In this document: positions 8,704-18,300 of the stretch, in pieces
Layout: each line of letters begins with the position of its first letter
How positions within the stretch are numbered: the first letter of the stretch is position 1
NCBI GenBank assembly: GCA_023666945.1
Contig: JAMPAY010000005.1
Coordinates: 62,001 to 126,000, forward strand
Source: Paludibacter sp.
GTDB taxonomy: Bacteria > Bacteroidota > Bacteroidia > Bacteroidales > Paludibacteraceae
Reading direction: 5' to 3'
DNA length: 64,000 nucleotides
Program-made: the position numbers and the translations under genes
The notes under the pieces: model-generated
What the model saw: the letters and a program-made list of their open reading frames with translations, nothing else
What the model was told of the DNA's origin: nothing
Databases searched by the model: none

Positions 8704-9738
8704 ATGATCAAATTTGCTGTAATAGGACAAGGGCATATTGGTAAACGACATGCTGAAATGATTCGCCGTGATCCCGATTCGGAATTGGTGGCAGTGTGCG
8801 ATGTCCTACCGAAAGATGCAACGGGATGTAACGATGTGGAAGTACCTTATTTTGCTTCTATAGACGAACTCTTGAATGCCGATTTGCAAATCGATGTAAT
8901 CAATATCTGCACACCGAATGCCTTCCATGCACCGTATGCTATCAAGGCATTGGAAGCGGGAAAACATGTGGTAATAGAAAAACCGGTCGCTTTGAGCAAA
9001 GCGGATGCAGAGAAGGTCTTGTTCAAGTCCTTGCAGATGTCACGCTATGTTTGGTGCGTTATGCAAAATCGCTATTCACCACCATCTGTTTGGTTAAAAG
9101 AAGTTATGCAGAAACGTTTGCTCGGAAATATCTATATGGTAAAATTGGATTGTTTCTGGAATCGCGACGAACGCTATTACAAACCCGATAACTGGCACGG
9201 AACGCAGGCACTTGATGGAGGAACGCTCTTTACGCAATTTTCCCATTTTATTGATATCATGTATTGGCTCTTCGGAGATATACGCAATATACGAGGCAAC
9301 TTTGCCGACTTCAATCATCAGACTTCTACCGATTTTGAAGATTCGGGAGTGGTAACTTTCGATTTTGTTAATGGAGGTATGGGCTGTCTTAACTATTCAA
9401 CGGCAGTGTACGATACCAACCTTGAGTCTTCCATGACGATTATTGGTGAAAAAGGTACAATCAAGGTGTCCGGACAGTACATGAACGAAGTGGTGTACTG
9501 CCATATTAAAGACTATCAGATGCCGGAGTTGGCTCCATGTAATCCTGCAAACGATTATGGCGCATATAAAGGTTCTGCGCAGAACCATCACTATGTTATT
9601 CAAAACGTGGTACAGACTCTTAATCGAACAAACACCATTACTACGAATCTTTTGGAGGGACTCAAAGTTGTGGATATAATAGAGCGTATCTATGAGGTGC
9701 GGAATGCGCAATGGGTTAAGCAGGGTGGTAAAGTATGA
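8704..9738 (+). CDS. wlbA: Gfo/Idh/MocA oxidoreductase, WlbA/WbpB-like
   Basis: 344 residues. The N-terminal Rossmann domain has GxGxxG at residues 8-13 (VIGQGHIG) and EKP at 92-94, which holds the catalytic Lys93 of the Gfo/Idh/MocA family. The C-terminal half with NRDERYYKPDNWHGT, DGGTLFTQFSHFID is the typical WlbA/WbpB version. WlbA oxidises UDP-N-acetyl-glucosaminuronic acid at C3 using bound NAD(H). It sits directly after the acetyltransferase that acts two steps later, so together they represent half of the UDP-2,3-diacetamido-uronate pathway. Start ATG at 8704. Confidence 0.85.
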   Translation: MIKFAVIGQGHIGKRHAEMIRRDPDSELVAVCDVLPKDATGCNDVEVPYFASIDELLNADLQIDVINICTPNAFHAPYAIKALEAGKHVVIEKPVALSKADAEKVLFKSLQMSRYVWCVMQNRYSPPSVWLKEVMQKRLLGNIYMVKLDCFWNRDERYYKPDNWHGTQALDGGTLFTQFSHFIDIMYWLFGDIRNIRGNFADFNHQTSTDFEDSGVVTFDFVNGGMGCLNYSTAVYDTNLESSMTIIGEKGTIKVSGQYMNEVVYCHIKDYQMPELAPCNPANDYGAYKGSAQNHHYVIQNVVQTLNRTNTITTNLLEGLKVVDIIERIYEVRNAQWVKQGGKV

Positions 9739-9796
9739 GTCACTGCTGCAGAGTTAAGAAAATGAATATCTATATATAACGAAAAAACAAATTGCT

Positions 9797-10276
9797 ATGA
9801 TACAGCGTCTTCAAACACTATGGTTGTTTTTGGTGGTGGTGGTAGGCACGGTTTTGTGCTTTCTTTCACCCATGCAGTTTCTTACATACCAAGAAGTCGA
9901 TACACAACATACCTACGAATTGCTGTTTGCCTCTATGTGCGATACTACCAATCCTGCAAATACATGGCAGGTAATGTCGGTGTGGCCATTGGCGGTTTTG
10001 GAAGTAATAATTCCGTTATTGGCATTGGCAATTATCTTTCTGTATAAACGCCGTATTTTACAGGTGCGTTTGTGTGTGGTCAATCTTGTGCTTATGTTTG
10101 GCTACTATATCGTATTGGCTATCTATACGTGGGCTGCTTGTGCCAATTTCAATGTCGATTGGTATGTTAATCTACCGGCAGCCTTACCCTTGGTAAATAT
10201 GGTATTCACATTTATGGCAATGCGCCTTATCTTAAAAGATGAAGCACTTGTTCGGGCGGCAAACCGACTTCGCTAA
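9797..10276 (+). CDS. DUF4293 family membrane protein
   Basis: 159 residues with four predicted transmembrane helices (about 7-25, 60-80, 88-110, 122-142). The start MIQRLQTLWLFL is diagnostic of DUF4293, an inner membrane family restricted to Bacteroidota with no known function. It begins 58 bases after wlbA and may be read through from that operon. In other Bacteroidota the family commonly sits near housekeeping genes, which gives no functional clue. Confidence 0.82.
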   Translation: MIQRLQTLWLFLVVVVGTVLCFLSPMQFLTYQEVDTQHTYELLFASMCDTTNPANTWQVMSVWPLAVLEVIIPLLALAIIFLYKRRILQVRLCVVNLVLMFGYYIVLAIYTWAACANFNVDWYVNLPAALPLVNMVFTFMAMRLILKDEALVRAANRLR

Positions 10277-10379
10277 TCGCTTATAATGCTCTCTTGCATC
10301 TGATTCGCGGCTGTTTATTTACAGAACTTTTTTGAAGGATTAACATTCTGCCTCGGAAAACTATTTTTTATTGGCAGAT

Positions 10380-10411
10380 GTTGCTTATGTCGAAATGATT
10401 TTGTACCTTTG
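10380..10411 (+). promoter_or_regulatory. Promoter of the Lrp/AsnC gene
   Basis: GTTG (10380-10383), 20 bases, TACCTTTG (10404-10411). The -7 box is perfect, the -33 box has one change. Confidence 0.65.
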
Positions 10412-10448
10412 CGGTCACAAATGTATGACATAATCATATAATGTAATT

Positions 10449-10919
10449 ATGGAACGAGTTATAGATGATTTGGATCGTAAGATCTTGGGTATTATCATAA
10501 AAAATGCCCGTGTACCCTTTCGGGAAGTAGCAGAACATTGTGGAGTATCTCGCGCAGCCGTTCATCAGCGTGTACAACGACTGATTGATATGGGAGTAAT
10601 TACGGGATCGGGATACTATGTTAATCCTAAATCGTTAGGCTATCAGTTGTGTGCCTACATCGGTGTTACGTTGGAAAAAGGAAACCAATATCAATCCGTA
10701 TCAGCAGCCTTGGAACAAATCCCCGAAGTAGTGGAAAGTCAATTTACATTGGGCGCTTATTCAATGCTTATTAAGTTATATGCACGCAACGATGAACATC
10801 TGATGGAACTGCTGAATACAAAAATTCAAGAGATTCCGGGTGTTGCAAAGACGGAAACGCTTACCGCTTTAGATCAACGTATTAAACGTGCAATTCCTGT
10901 AGTTGTAGGCGGAAAATAA
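10449..10919 (+). CDS. Lrp/AsnC family transcriptional regulator
   Basis: 156 residues. An N-terminal winged helix-turn-helix (about 6-60, recognition helix around SRAAVHQRVQRL) is followed by the AsnC/RAM ligand-binding domain (about 70-150). Such regulators bind amino acids and assemble as dimers to octamers. The gene is alone between its own promoter and a weak terminator, so its target is not shown by context; the family is often autoregulated. No amino acid pathway gene is next to it, so the effector is unknown. Confidence 0.88.
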   Translation: MERVIDDLDRKILGIIIKNARVPFREVAEHCGVSRAAVHQRVQRLIDMGVITGSGYYVNPKSLGYQLCAYIGVTLEKGNQYQSVSAALEQIPEVVESQFTLGAYSMLIKLYARNDEHLMELLNTKIQEIPGVAKTETLTALDQRIKRAIPVVVGGK

Positions 10920-10933
10920 TTACTGTCTATGTG

Positions 10934-10982
10934 CTAATCGTAATAATCCGGGTGTGTATGCGCTTGGATTATTATTGGTTAG
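10934..10982 (+). terminator. Probable terminator of the Lrp/AsnC gene
   Basis: TAATAATCC (10941-10949) pairs with GGATTATTA (10966-10974), extended by CTAA/TTAG at the base after an internal loop. There is no strong T-tract, so termination may be partial. Confidence 0.45.
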
Positions 10983-11135
10983 ATACTATCGAAAACAGTC
11001 GTAAATGGAGCGGTTGATAATTAGGGGATAAATGAGTTGTTTTCGACACTGTTTATGTCAATAACTGAAATATAATAACTGAGCATGAAAGGCATACTTT
11101 AATGGATACTTTATTGCTCGCAACTAAAAATCCGT

Positions 11136-11912
11136 ATGAAACGAAATTTATTGATTGTATTGTCGGCTTTGCTTGTTTGTTCCAATGCTTTTGCATGGGA
11201 TGCTGTAGGGCATCGCATCGTAACGGAAATCGCTTATCGTAATCTTAACAAAAAAGTCGTACGTGCAGTTGATGACGTGTTAGGTAAAAGAGGTATCGTT
11301 TATTGTTCCTCTTGGGCGGATGAGATTAAGTCGGATACTATCTATCCTGATTCCTATGGTTGGCATTTCCAAAATCTTAGAGCAGGTATGACACGCGAAG
11401 ACTTGTTGTATCTATGGGAAAATCCTACGTCCGAAGGTATTCATTTGTTCTATGCGTTGGATAGTCTGACAAATGTATTGCGTAACGATCCTAAGAATGC
11501 CGATGCCTTGAAGTTTGTAGTGCATTTGGCTGGCGATATGTTTCAGCCTATGCACATGGGGCATCCGGAAGACCGTGGAGGAAATAAGGTGCAAATGCGT
11601 TGGTTCGGAAAAGGTACTAATTTGCATAGTTTGTGGGATCGTTGGTTGATTGATAATACGCAGTATTCATATAGTGAGTACGTCAACTATCTGACCGACA
11701 AATACGCTTCGGAAACCAAGACTCTACAACAGATGTCTTTGTTTGAGTGTGTATGTACCACCTACGAACGCCAACAACGTATTTATGCTTGGCAGGATAA
11801 GGGCGATACAAATAATTACCATTATGCATATAATTTCCGTACTGACTTGGATTTAAGTCTTTATACGGCAGGTATTAAGTTGGCACAACTATTAAATGAG
11901 TTATATAAATAA
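11136..11912 (+). CDS. S1/P1-type zinc nuclease, secreted
   Basis: 258 residues. The signal peptide ends at Ala20, which exposes Trp21 as the new N-terminus; in S1/P1 nucleases this Trp and the following His (His26 here, WDAVGH) bind the zinc cluster. Further ligands are visible in HLAGDMFQPMHMG (near 130-142). The family cuts single-stranded DNA and RNA and has 3'-nucleotidase activity; the signal peptide places it in the periplasm or outside, where it probably scavenges nucleotides. Monocistronic: a 216-base gap precedes it and a strong hairpin follows. Confidence 0.9.
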   Translation: MKRNLLIVLSALLVCSNAFAWDAVGHRIVTEIAYRNLNKKVVRAVDDVLGKRGIVYCSSWADEIKSDTIYPDSYGWHFQNLRAGMTREDLLYLWENPTSEGIHLFYALDSLTNVLRNDPKNADALKFVVHLAGDMFQPMHMGHPEDRGGNKVQMRWFGKGTNLHSLWDRWLIDNTQYSYSEYVNYLTDKYASETKTLQQMSLFECVCTTYERQQRIYAWQDKGDTNNYHYAYNFRTDLDLSLYTAGIKLAQLLNELYK

Positions 11913-11973
11913 TCATTGTATATGTTGTGGCGTACATGGTATGGCACACGTGCATGTACTGTAAGGATAGAAT

Positions 11974-12026
11974 AATAACATTATTTCCACACGCATCTTC
12001 CGTTGTTGTGTGGAAATGATGTTATT
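11974..12026 (+). terminator. Terminator after the S1/P1 nuclease gene
   Basis: A 19-bp stem, 11974-11992 with 12008-12026, perfect except for one G-U pair, and a 15-base loop. It ends in TTATTT. It lies between the nuclease gene and the next small gene. Confidence 0.75.
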
Positions 12027-12049
12027 TAAGGACTTGTTATGGGTATCTG

Positions 12050-12331
12050 ATGAAACGTTGGTATTTGGTCATAGGAGTGTTGATTTTGGCGTTCGGGCTT
12101 ACGGCCGACGACTTTTTGGATGATGTGTATTATCTTCCTGAGTTAGCAGTACAAAAGGCAATGCAGGAGTCAATTACAACGCCTTATTACAATAGCAAGA
12201 AAATACGGGAAATCGTATTTATTACAGACGATACATTAGTTGTATCTGTAGTCGATACTATAGCCATTGCTGCACCTGATTATATCGAAATACGGCATGC
12301 GGATGATGGAATGTCTGATGAAACCAAGTAG
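12050..12331 (+). CDS. Small exported protein of unknown function
   Basis: 93 residues with a clear signal peptide or membrane anchor (about 1-18, MKRWYLVIGVLILAFG) followed by an acidic region with a few beta-strand-like segments. I do not recognise a family. It starts 24 bases after the terminator hairpin and ends 43 bases before the outer membrane protein gene, so it may be a periplasmic partner of that protein. No cysteine, so it is not a lipoprotein. Confidence that it is a gene rests on the signal sequence, codon use like the neighbours, and position. Confidence 0.6.
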   Translation: MKRWYLVIGVLILAFGLTADDFLDDVYYLPELAVQKAMQESITTPYYNSKKIREIVFITDDTLVVSVVDTIAIAAPDYIEIRHADDGMSDETK

Positions 12332-12374
12332 GTATTGTAGAGAGTTTTTGATGTTCGAAAATCATCTTTAGAAT

Positions 12375-13796
12375 ATGAGTAAGCGAAGTCTGTTCATAGT
12401 ATTTGTTCTGCTGTCCGTATGGCGTCTGTTTGCACAAGATAGAGACTTGCAGGCTTTTGCTGCTCGTGACGTTTCCGGTACTGCACGTTATGTGGCAATG
12501 GGAGGTGCTTTCGCTTCTTTAGGAGGTGATGTGTCGGGAGTGTCGGATAATCCTGCAGGATTAGGTGTTTTCCGTAGAGGAGAAGTATCTGTAACATTAG
12601 ATTGGCAACGTAATTTAGCATATTCGCAGATAGGGCGTGAGGGTGTTAATCGTTTCCGATTGCCCCAAGTGTCGTGGGTGCTGAATTGGGGGAATGCAGA
12701 ACGACAGAATGGAGTGTTGTTTAATTCTATCATGTTCCAGTATCAACGCTTGAAAACCTATAATCGACGAATATCGGTAGGGGGAGATAGTCCCTTCTCG
12801 CAAACCGATATGATGGCACATCTTACTGAGGGATTAACAGATGCGGATTTCCAATCGGGACAAGAAATTTGGAACAATCCTAACATCGGCTGGTTGTCTG
12901 TTATCGGCTACGACTATGGCGTGATAATTCCTGATACTGTGCATTCGGGCAATCGCTGGTTGAGTATATTATCGGAGGGCGAACACGTGCAGAATGCACT
13001 TACGATAATCGAATCGGGAGCGGTTGATGAATATACTTTTGGGTGGGGAATGAACATATCCAATCGACTGTATCTCGGACTCTCTGCACATTTGCTTACA
13101 TTGTCTTATACCAAACAAACAACGTATGCGGAAACATTTGCTTTAGGAGGTGATTATAAATATCAGTCTACTTTATCAGCAGGTGGAATAGGCGTTGATT
13201 TCGGTATGGGGATTATCGTACGTCCCGCCTCATGGCTGCGTATAGGTGCTGCTTTTCAATCACCGACATGGATGGCGGTTAGAGAAGATGATTACATATC
13301 CTATAGCGATGTCTATTCATTAGTCAATTCACAGTCGCAAATTGCTTGCCAATTACCATTGCAGGTAGTGGCAGGACTTGGTTTCCAAATCGGCACAAAA
13401 GGATTGATTGCATTCGAATACGATTATCGTCATACCAAAGGAAATTCTGTCGCAGACGAACATGTACTGAAAGTGGGGGCTGAATACGTATTGGGCGGAC
13501 ATTGTTTCTTTCGGTTGGGATATGCTTTGCGTTCTACTTTTGGTCTACAAGATTTTGAGTATGAACCACTCAATACGGCAACTCGATGCGATACAGAGTG
13601 GACGATTGATAACGGGCGACATCATGTGAGTGCCGGAGTTGGGTTTCGGAATCGCCGTTGGATTGCAGAAATGGCTTATCAATATACTGTACAAAACGTA
13701 CAGATTTATCCCCATAAGTATCAAACACAACCTTTTGACGTACGCAACGATACACATAGAATAGTATTGTCTTTAGGGTGGACATATCGTAAATAG
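12375..13796 (+). CDS. Outer membrane beta-barrel protein, OmpP1/FadL-like
   Basis: 473 residues with a signal peptide (about 1-20). The mature start, with ARYVAMGGAFASLGGDVSGVSDNPAGLG, is the conserved N-terminal plug motif of the FadL/OmpP1/PorV-like superfamily, and the rest is alternating amphipathic strands ending in an aromatic-rich C-terminus. In FadL the barrel carries hydrophobic compounds through the outer membrane; in PorV it assists type IX secretion. This one lacks enough specific features for either role. It follows the small exported protein on the same strand, and nothing follows for 89 bases. Confidence 0.78.
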   Translation: MSKRSLFIVFVLLSVWRLFAQDRDLQAFAARDVSGTARYVAMGGAFASLGGDVSGVSDNPAGLGVFRRGEVSVTLDWQRNLAYSQIGREGVNRFRLPQVSWVLNWGNAERQNGVLFNSIMFQYQRLKTYNRRISVGGDSPFSQTDMMAHLTEGLTDADFQSGQEIWNNPNIGWLSVIGYDYGVIIPDTVHSGNRWLSILSEGEHVQNALTIIESGAVDEYTFGWGMNISNRLYLGLSAHLLTLSYTKQTTYAETFALGGDYKYQSTLSAGGIGVDFGMGIIVRPASWLRIGAAFQSPTWMAVREDDYISYSDVYSLVNSQSQIACQLPLQVVAGLGFQIGTKGLIAFEYDYRHTKGNSVADEHVLKVGAEYVLGGHCFFRLGYALRSTFGLQDFEYEPLNTATRCDTEWTIDNGRHHVSAGVGFRNRRWIAEMAYQYTVQNVQIYPHKYQTQPFDVRNDTHRIVLSLGWTYRK

Positions 13797-13828
13797 ATTT
13801 ATATCTGCATCAATTACTGCTAAGGCAG

Positions 13829-13861
13829 GTTGTAGGTGTGCGGGGAAATTTGTATCTTTGC
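13829..13861 (+). promoter_or_regulatory. Promoter of the rfbD-rfbC-DUF2723-cysM operon
   Basis: GTTG (13829-13832), 20 bases, TATCTTTGC (13853-13861), 25 bases upstream of the rfbD start codon. Confidence 0.75.
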
Positions 13862-13885
13862 CCTCTCAAATAAATAGATACCGAG

Positions 13886-14743
13886 ATGAATATTCTGATA
13901 ACCGGTTGTAATGGTCAGTTGGGCAACGAAATGCGTGTTCAATCAGTTGCATACGCGCAACACACTTATTGGTTTACCGATGTGGCGGAATTGGATATTA
14001 CGGATGCTGAAGCAGTACGGCAATATGTGTCAAGTTATGCAATTGATTTGATTGTGAATTGTGCTGCTTATACCAATACTGACAGAGCCGAAGACGATGA
14101 AGATAACGCCTATCATTTAAATGCTTTGGCAGTAGAGAATTTGGGGCGTTCAGGGGCTAAGATTATACACGTATCTACCGATTATGTATTTGATGGAAAG
14201 GGCTGCACTCCCTATACGGAAACAGATACTTTATGTCCTGTTTCTGCTTACGGTCGTACGAAGTTAGCCGGTGAGCAGTTGCTGCAAAATGTTTGCCCTG
14301 ATGCAATTATTCTACGTACGGCATGGTTGTATTCTTCTTTTGGCAACAATTTTGTAAAAACCATGCTTCGTTTAGGACAAGAACGGGATTGTTTGAAGGT
14401 TGTGTTCGATCAAGTTGGAACTCCCACTTATGCGGCCGATCTTGCTATGGCTATATTTGCTATTATTGATGCTGATAAATGGATGCCCGGAATATACCAT
14501 TTTTCTAACGAGGGAGTCTGTTCTTGGTACGATTTTACATTAGCCATTCATCAACTTTCCGGTATAACGGATTGTGATGTGTGTCCCATCTTGTCGGCTG
14601 ATTATCCCTCAAAGATGCCGCGTCCACATTATAGTGTATTGGATAAAACCAAAATTAAACGTACGTTTGGAATCAAGATCTCACATTGGCAAAAGGCATT
14701 GGCACGTTGTTTGAAATGCTTAAACGAGACAAATCTGCAGTAA
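13886..14743 (+). CDS. rfbD: dTDP-4-dehydrorhamnose reductase
   Basis: 285 residues, normal length. The NAD(P)-binding GxxGxxG is at 7-13 (GCNGQLG), and the SDR catalytic Tyr122 and Lys126 are in YGRTK; HVSTDYVFDG just before is typical of RmlD. It reduces dTDP-4-keto-rhamnose to dTDP-L-rhamnose, the last step of the pathway. The 3,5-epimerase follows 34 bases on. The first two genes of the pathway (rfbA, rfbB) are not in the window. First gene of an operon with its own promoter. Confidence 0.93.
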   Translation: MNILITGCNGQLGNEMRVQSVAYAQHTYWFTDVAELDITDAEAVRQYVSSYAIDLIVNCAAYTNTDRAEDDEDNAYHLNALAVENLGRSGAKIIHVSTDYVFDGKGCTPYTETDTLCPVSAYGRTKLAGEQLLQNVCPDAIILRTAWLYSSFGNNFVKTMLRLGQERDCLKVVFDQVGTPTYAADLAMAIFAIIDADKWMPGIYHFSNEGVCSWYDFTLAIHQLSGITDCDVCPILSADYPSKMPRPHYSVLDKTKIKRTFGIKISHWQKALARCLKCLNETNLQ

Positions 14744-14777
14744 TGTAGTGTGATAATAAATAGTAAACGATAAGAGT

Positions 14778-15320
14778 ATGAACGTTATAGAAACGGGTTT
14801 TGACGGACTGCTTATAGTAGAACCGGATATATTTGGTGATGCGCGTGGGTTCTTTTGCGAAACATATAATCGCGAAAGATATGAGGCTGCGGGTATTATG
14901 CAACGTTTCCTACAAGATAATATGTCTTGTTCTTCGTACGGAGTAGTACGTGGTTTGCATTTTCAGCGTCCGCCATATGCACAAGCGAAATTGGTTTCGT
15001 GCATAATGGGAGAAGTGTTGGATGTGGCTGTCGATTTACGAACCGAAAGTAAAACTTTCGGACGTTGGTTCTCGGTGCGTCTTTCTGCTGATAATCATCG
15101 GCAATTCCTTATTCCGCAAGGGTTCGCACATGGCTTTTCAGTCTTGTCGGAAAAGGCAGTTTTTACTTATAAATGCGATAACCTCTATCATCCTGAATCT
15201 GAGGGAGGTATATTGTTAAGCGATCCTGATTTGCATATCGATTGGCAAGTTTCTACCGACAAGATGATACTATCGGATAAAGATAAAAGACATCCCTTGT
15301 TTAAAGATATAGTTCTCTGA
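14778..15320 (+). CDS. rfbC: dTDP-4-dehydrorhamnose 3,5-epimerase
   Basis: 180 residues, one cupin domain. The catalytic His61 is in RGLHFQ, and IPQGFAHGF near 112-120 is the conserved second signature. It epimerises dTDP-4-keto-6-deoxyglucose at C3 and C5, giving the substrate of RfbD encoded just upstream. The order reductase-epimerase is the usual one for solitary Bacteroidales rfbDC pairs. It is followed by the DUF2723 gene after 42 bases. Confidence 0.93.
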   Translation: MNVIETGFDGLLIVEPDIFGDARGFFCETYNRERYEAAGIMQRFLQDNMSCSSYGVVRGLHFQRPPYAQAKLVSCIMGEVLDVAVDLRTESKTFGRWFSVRLSADNHRQFLIPQGFAHGFSVLSEKAVFTYKCDNLYHPESEGGILLSDPDLHIDWQVSTDKMILSDKDKRHPLFKDIVL

Positions 15321-15362
15321 TCGGAACGTTTGAAGAAAAAATGATTATATAGTTACAATAAG

Positions 15363-18300
15363 ATGAAACATTACAAGTTATGGAATCAAGTTTGCGGGTG
15401 GGTAGCCTTTGCGGTGGCAGCCGTTACCTATTTGCTTACTATTGAACCCACTGCCAGTTTTTGGGACTGTGGGGAGTTTATTTCTTCTGCATTCAAGTTG
15501 GATGTAGGTCATCCACCCGGAGCACCTTTCTTCATGTTGATGGGACATTTCGCAAGTCTGTTTGCTTCCGATGTAAGCCATGTGGCAATGTGCGTAAATG
15601 CACTTTCTGCTTTGGCATCGGCATTCACTATTCTCTTTCTGTTTTGGACGATTACTGCCTTGGCAAAGAAATTGGTAGTGGGTAAAGATGAAGAAATTAC
15701 CGTATGGAAAGCCGTCAGTATTCTTGGTGCCGGTATGGTGGGAGCATTGGCTTATACTTTTTCCGATACTTTTTGGTTCTCAGCAGTAGAGGGTGAGGTG
15801 TATGCTTCTTCTTCGTTGTTTACTGCTATTGTATTTTGGCTGATTCTTAAATGGGAAGAAAAAGCGGATGAAGAGGGAAGTGATCGTTGGTTGGTTCTTA
15901 TTGCCTATCTTATGGGACTTTCTATTGGTGTACACTTGCTTAACTTGCTGACTATTCCTGCTATAGTGTTGGTATACTATTTCCGTAAATATGATTTTTC
16001 ATGGAAAGGTACAATAATTGCTTTGTTGGCTTCTGTCGGAATTCTTGCTGTAGTACTTTATGGCATCATTCCCGGATCTGTACAAATGGCATGTTGGTTT
16101 GAATTGTTATTTGTTAACGGATTCGGTTGTCCTTTCAATACGGGTGTATTGGTATATATCGTTCTCGTGCTTGGAGCATTAATATGGGCAATTTGCGAAA
16201 CGTATACGGGTAATAGTCTGCTGCGTATGAATATATCGTTTGTTATGGCAATTACCTTAGTTGGTATACCATTCTTTGGTGAGCATATTCTTTTAGGTCT
16301 TGTGCTTATTGCTGCTTTGTGTGGGATACTATGGGGACTGCATAGTCGTATCAGTGCACGTTTTTTGAATACGGCAGTGCTGATGATAACGGTAATACTA
16401 ATAGGCTATTCTTCGTATGCGGCCATAGTTATTCGCAGTAGTGCCGATACGCCAATGGATCAAAACTCACCTGATAATGTTTTCTCTCTGAAGTATTATC
16501 TGAATCGCGAGCAATATGGCGATCGTCCTTTGTTATGGGGCGCAACATACAATGCACCTGTGGCATTGAGAGTCGAAGGCAATATGTGCATACCTATAGA
16601 GAAAACGGGGCATGCACAATATGCTCCTGCACCAAAAACTGCCGAAGACACAAAAGACCATTATATAATCACGGGATACAAAACGTCTTATCAGATGCAG
16701 AAAGAGTTTGAGATGTTGTTCCCTCGTATGTATTCTGCTGATGGAAGACATGCACAGGCCTATAAAGATTGGGCGGAAGTGAAAGGTACACGCGTGCGCT
16801 ATGAATACTGTGGGCAGATGAAAACCGATTATAAACCTACTTTTGCCGAGAATATGCGGTTCTTTTTCCGTTATCAGTGTAATTATATGTATTGGCGGTA
16901 TTTTATGTGGAATTTTGCCGGTCGCCAAAACGATTTACAAGGTTATGGTGACATACACAAAGGGAATTGGATTTCGGGTATTCCAATGATAGATAATGCA
17001 CGCTTGGGGGACCAATCGACACTGCCGAAAGAGTTGCGCGAGAATAAAGGACATAATGTATACTATATGCTTCCGTTGTTGTTAGGTTTGTTGGGCATTG
17101 TTTACCAAGTAGGCAAACGCAAGGAAGGAATGCAGAGTTTTTCCATTACGTTCTTATTATTCTTCCTGACGGGTTTGGCTATTGTTGTTTATCTTAATCA
17201 AACTCCTTACCAACCTCGTGAGCGCGACTATGCGTATGCGGGGTCGTTCTATGCTTTCTGTATATGGATTGGTTTGGCAGTTCCGGCCCTTACGGAATGG
17301 ATTGCCGGTTTCTTCAAAAAGGACAATGCAACATTGTGTACTGCTATAGCAACACTAACGACTATTCTATGTTTGGGCGTTCCTGCTCTTATGGCACAAC
17401 AAAACTGGGATGATCACGACCGTAGTAATCGTTATGCTTGTCGTGACTTTGGTGCTAACTATTTGAAATCCTGCGATGCGAATGGTATTATCTTTAGCAA
17501 TGGCGACAATGATACTTTCCCCTTGTGGTATAATCAAGAAGTAGAAGGGGTAGGAACAGATTTGCGTGTATGCAACTTGTCCTATTTGCAAACCGATTGG
17601 TATATCGGTCAAATGAAACGTCCGTATTATGAATCTGCGGCATTGCCTATTACGTGGGAACCTAAAGATTATATGCCGGGCAAGAACGAGGTGGTATATG
17701 TAGACAATAAAGTCGGAGCTGCTATTGATGTTCAGACAGCATTCCAATTTGTAAGAAGTGATGATGCACGCACCAAACGTGAGGGCGAGAACTACATACC
17801 CTCTAATAAATTATATATTCCGGTCAATAAGCAGGAGGCGATGTCGGCTTCTACCTTTGCCTCAGATGGTGCTTGTCGATACGATTCGACACAGTTGGCA
17901 GAGCGCTTGGATATTTCACTCAAACGACGTTTGACGCGTAGCGAGATGATGGTATTAGAAATGCTCTCCTCTAATCATTGGCAACGACCTATCTATTTTG
18001 CCGTAACGGTTGGCAACGATTATTATCAAGGACTTGAAAAGTATTTCGAATTAACCGGATTGGCTTATCAAGTAACACCTGTTGCTTCAGAAGACGGTCA
18101 ACCTAGGGTTAATGTGGATAAAATGTACGATAATATGATGCACAAGTTTTGCTATGGTAACGTTAATCATGAAGGTATTTATATTGACGAGAATCTGATG
18201 CGTATGTGCCGTACACATCGTATGATGTTTGCACAATTGGCTGAAGCATTGATTAGTCAACGCGATAACGCTAAGGCTATAGAGGTACTCGATTATGCCG

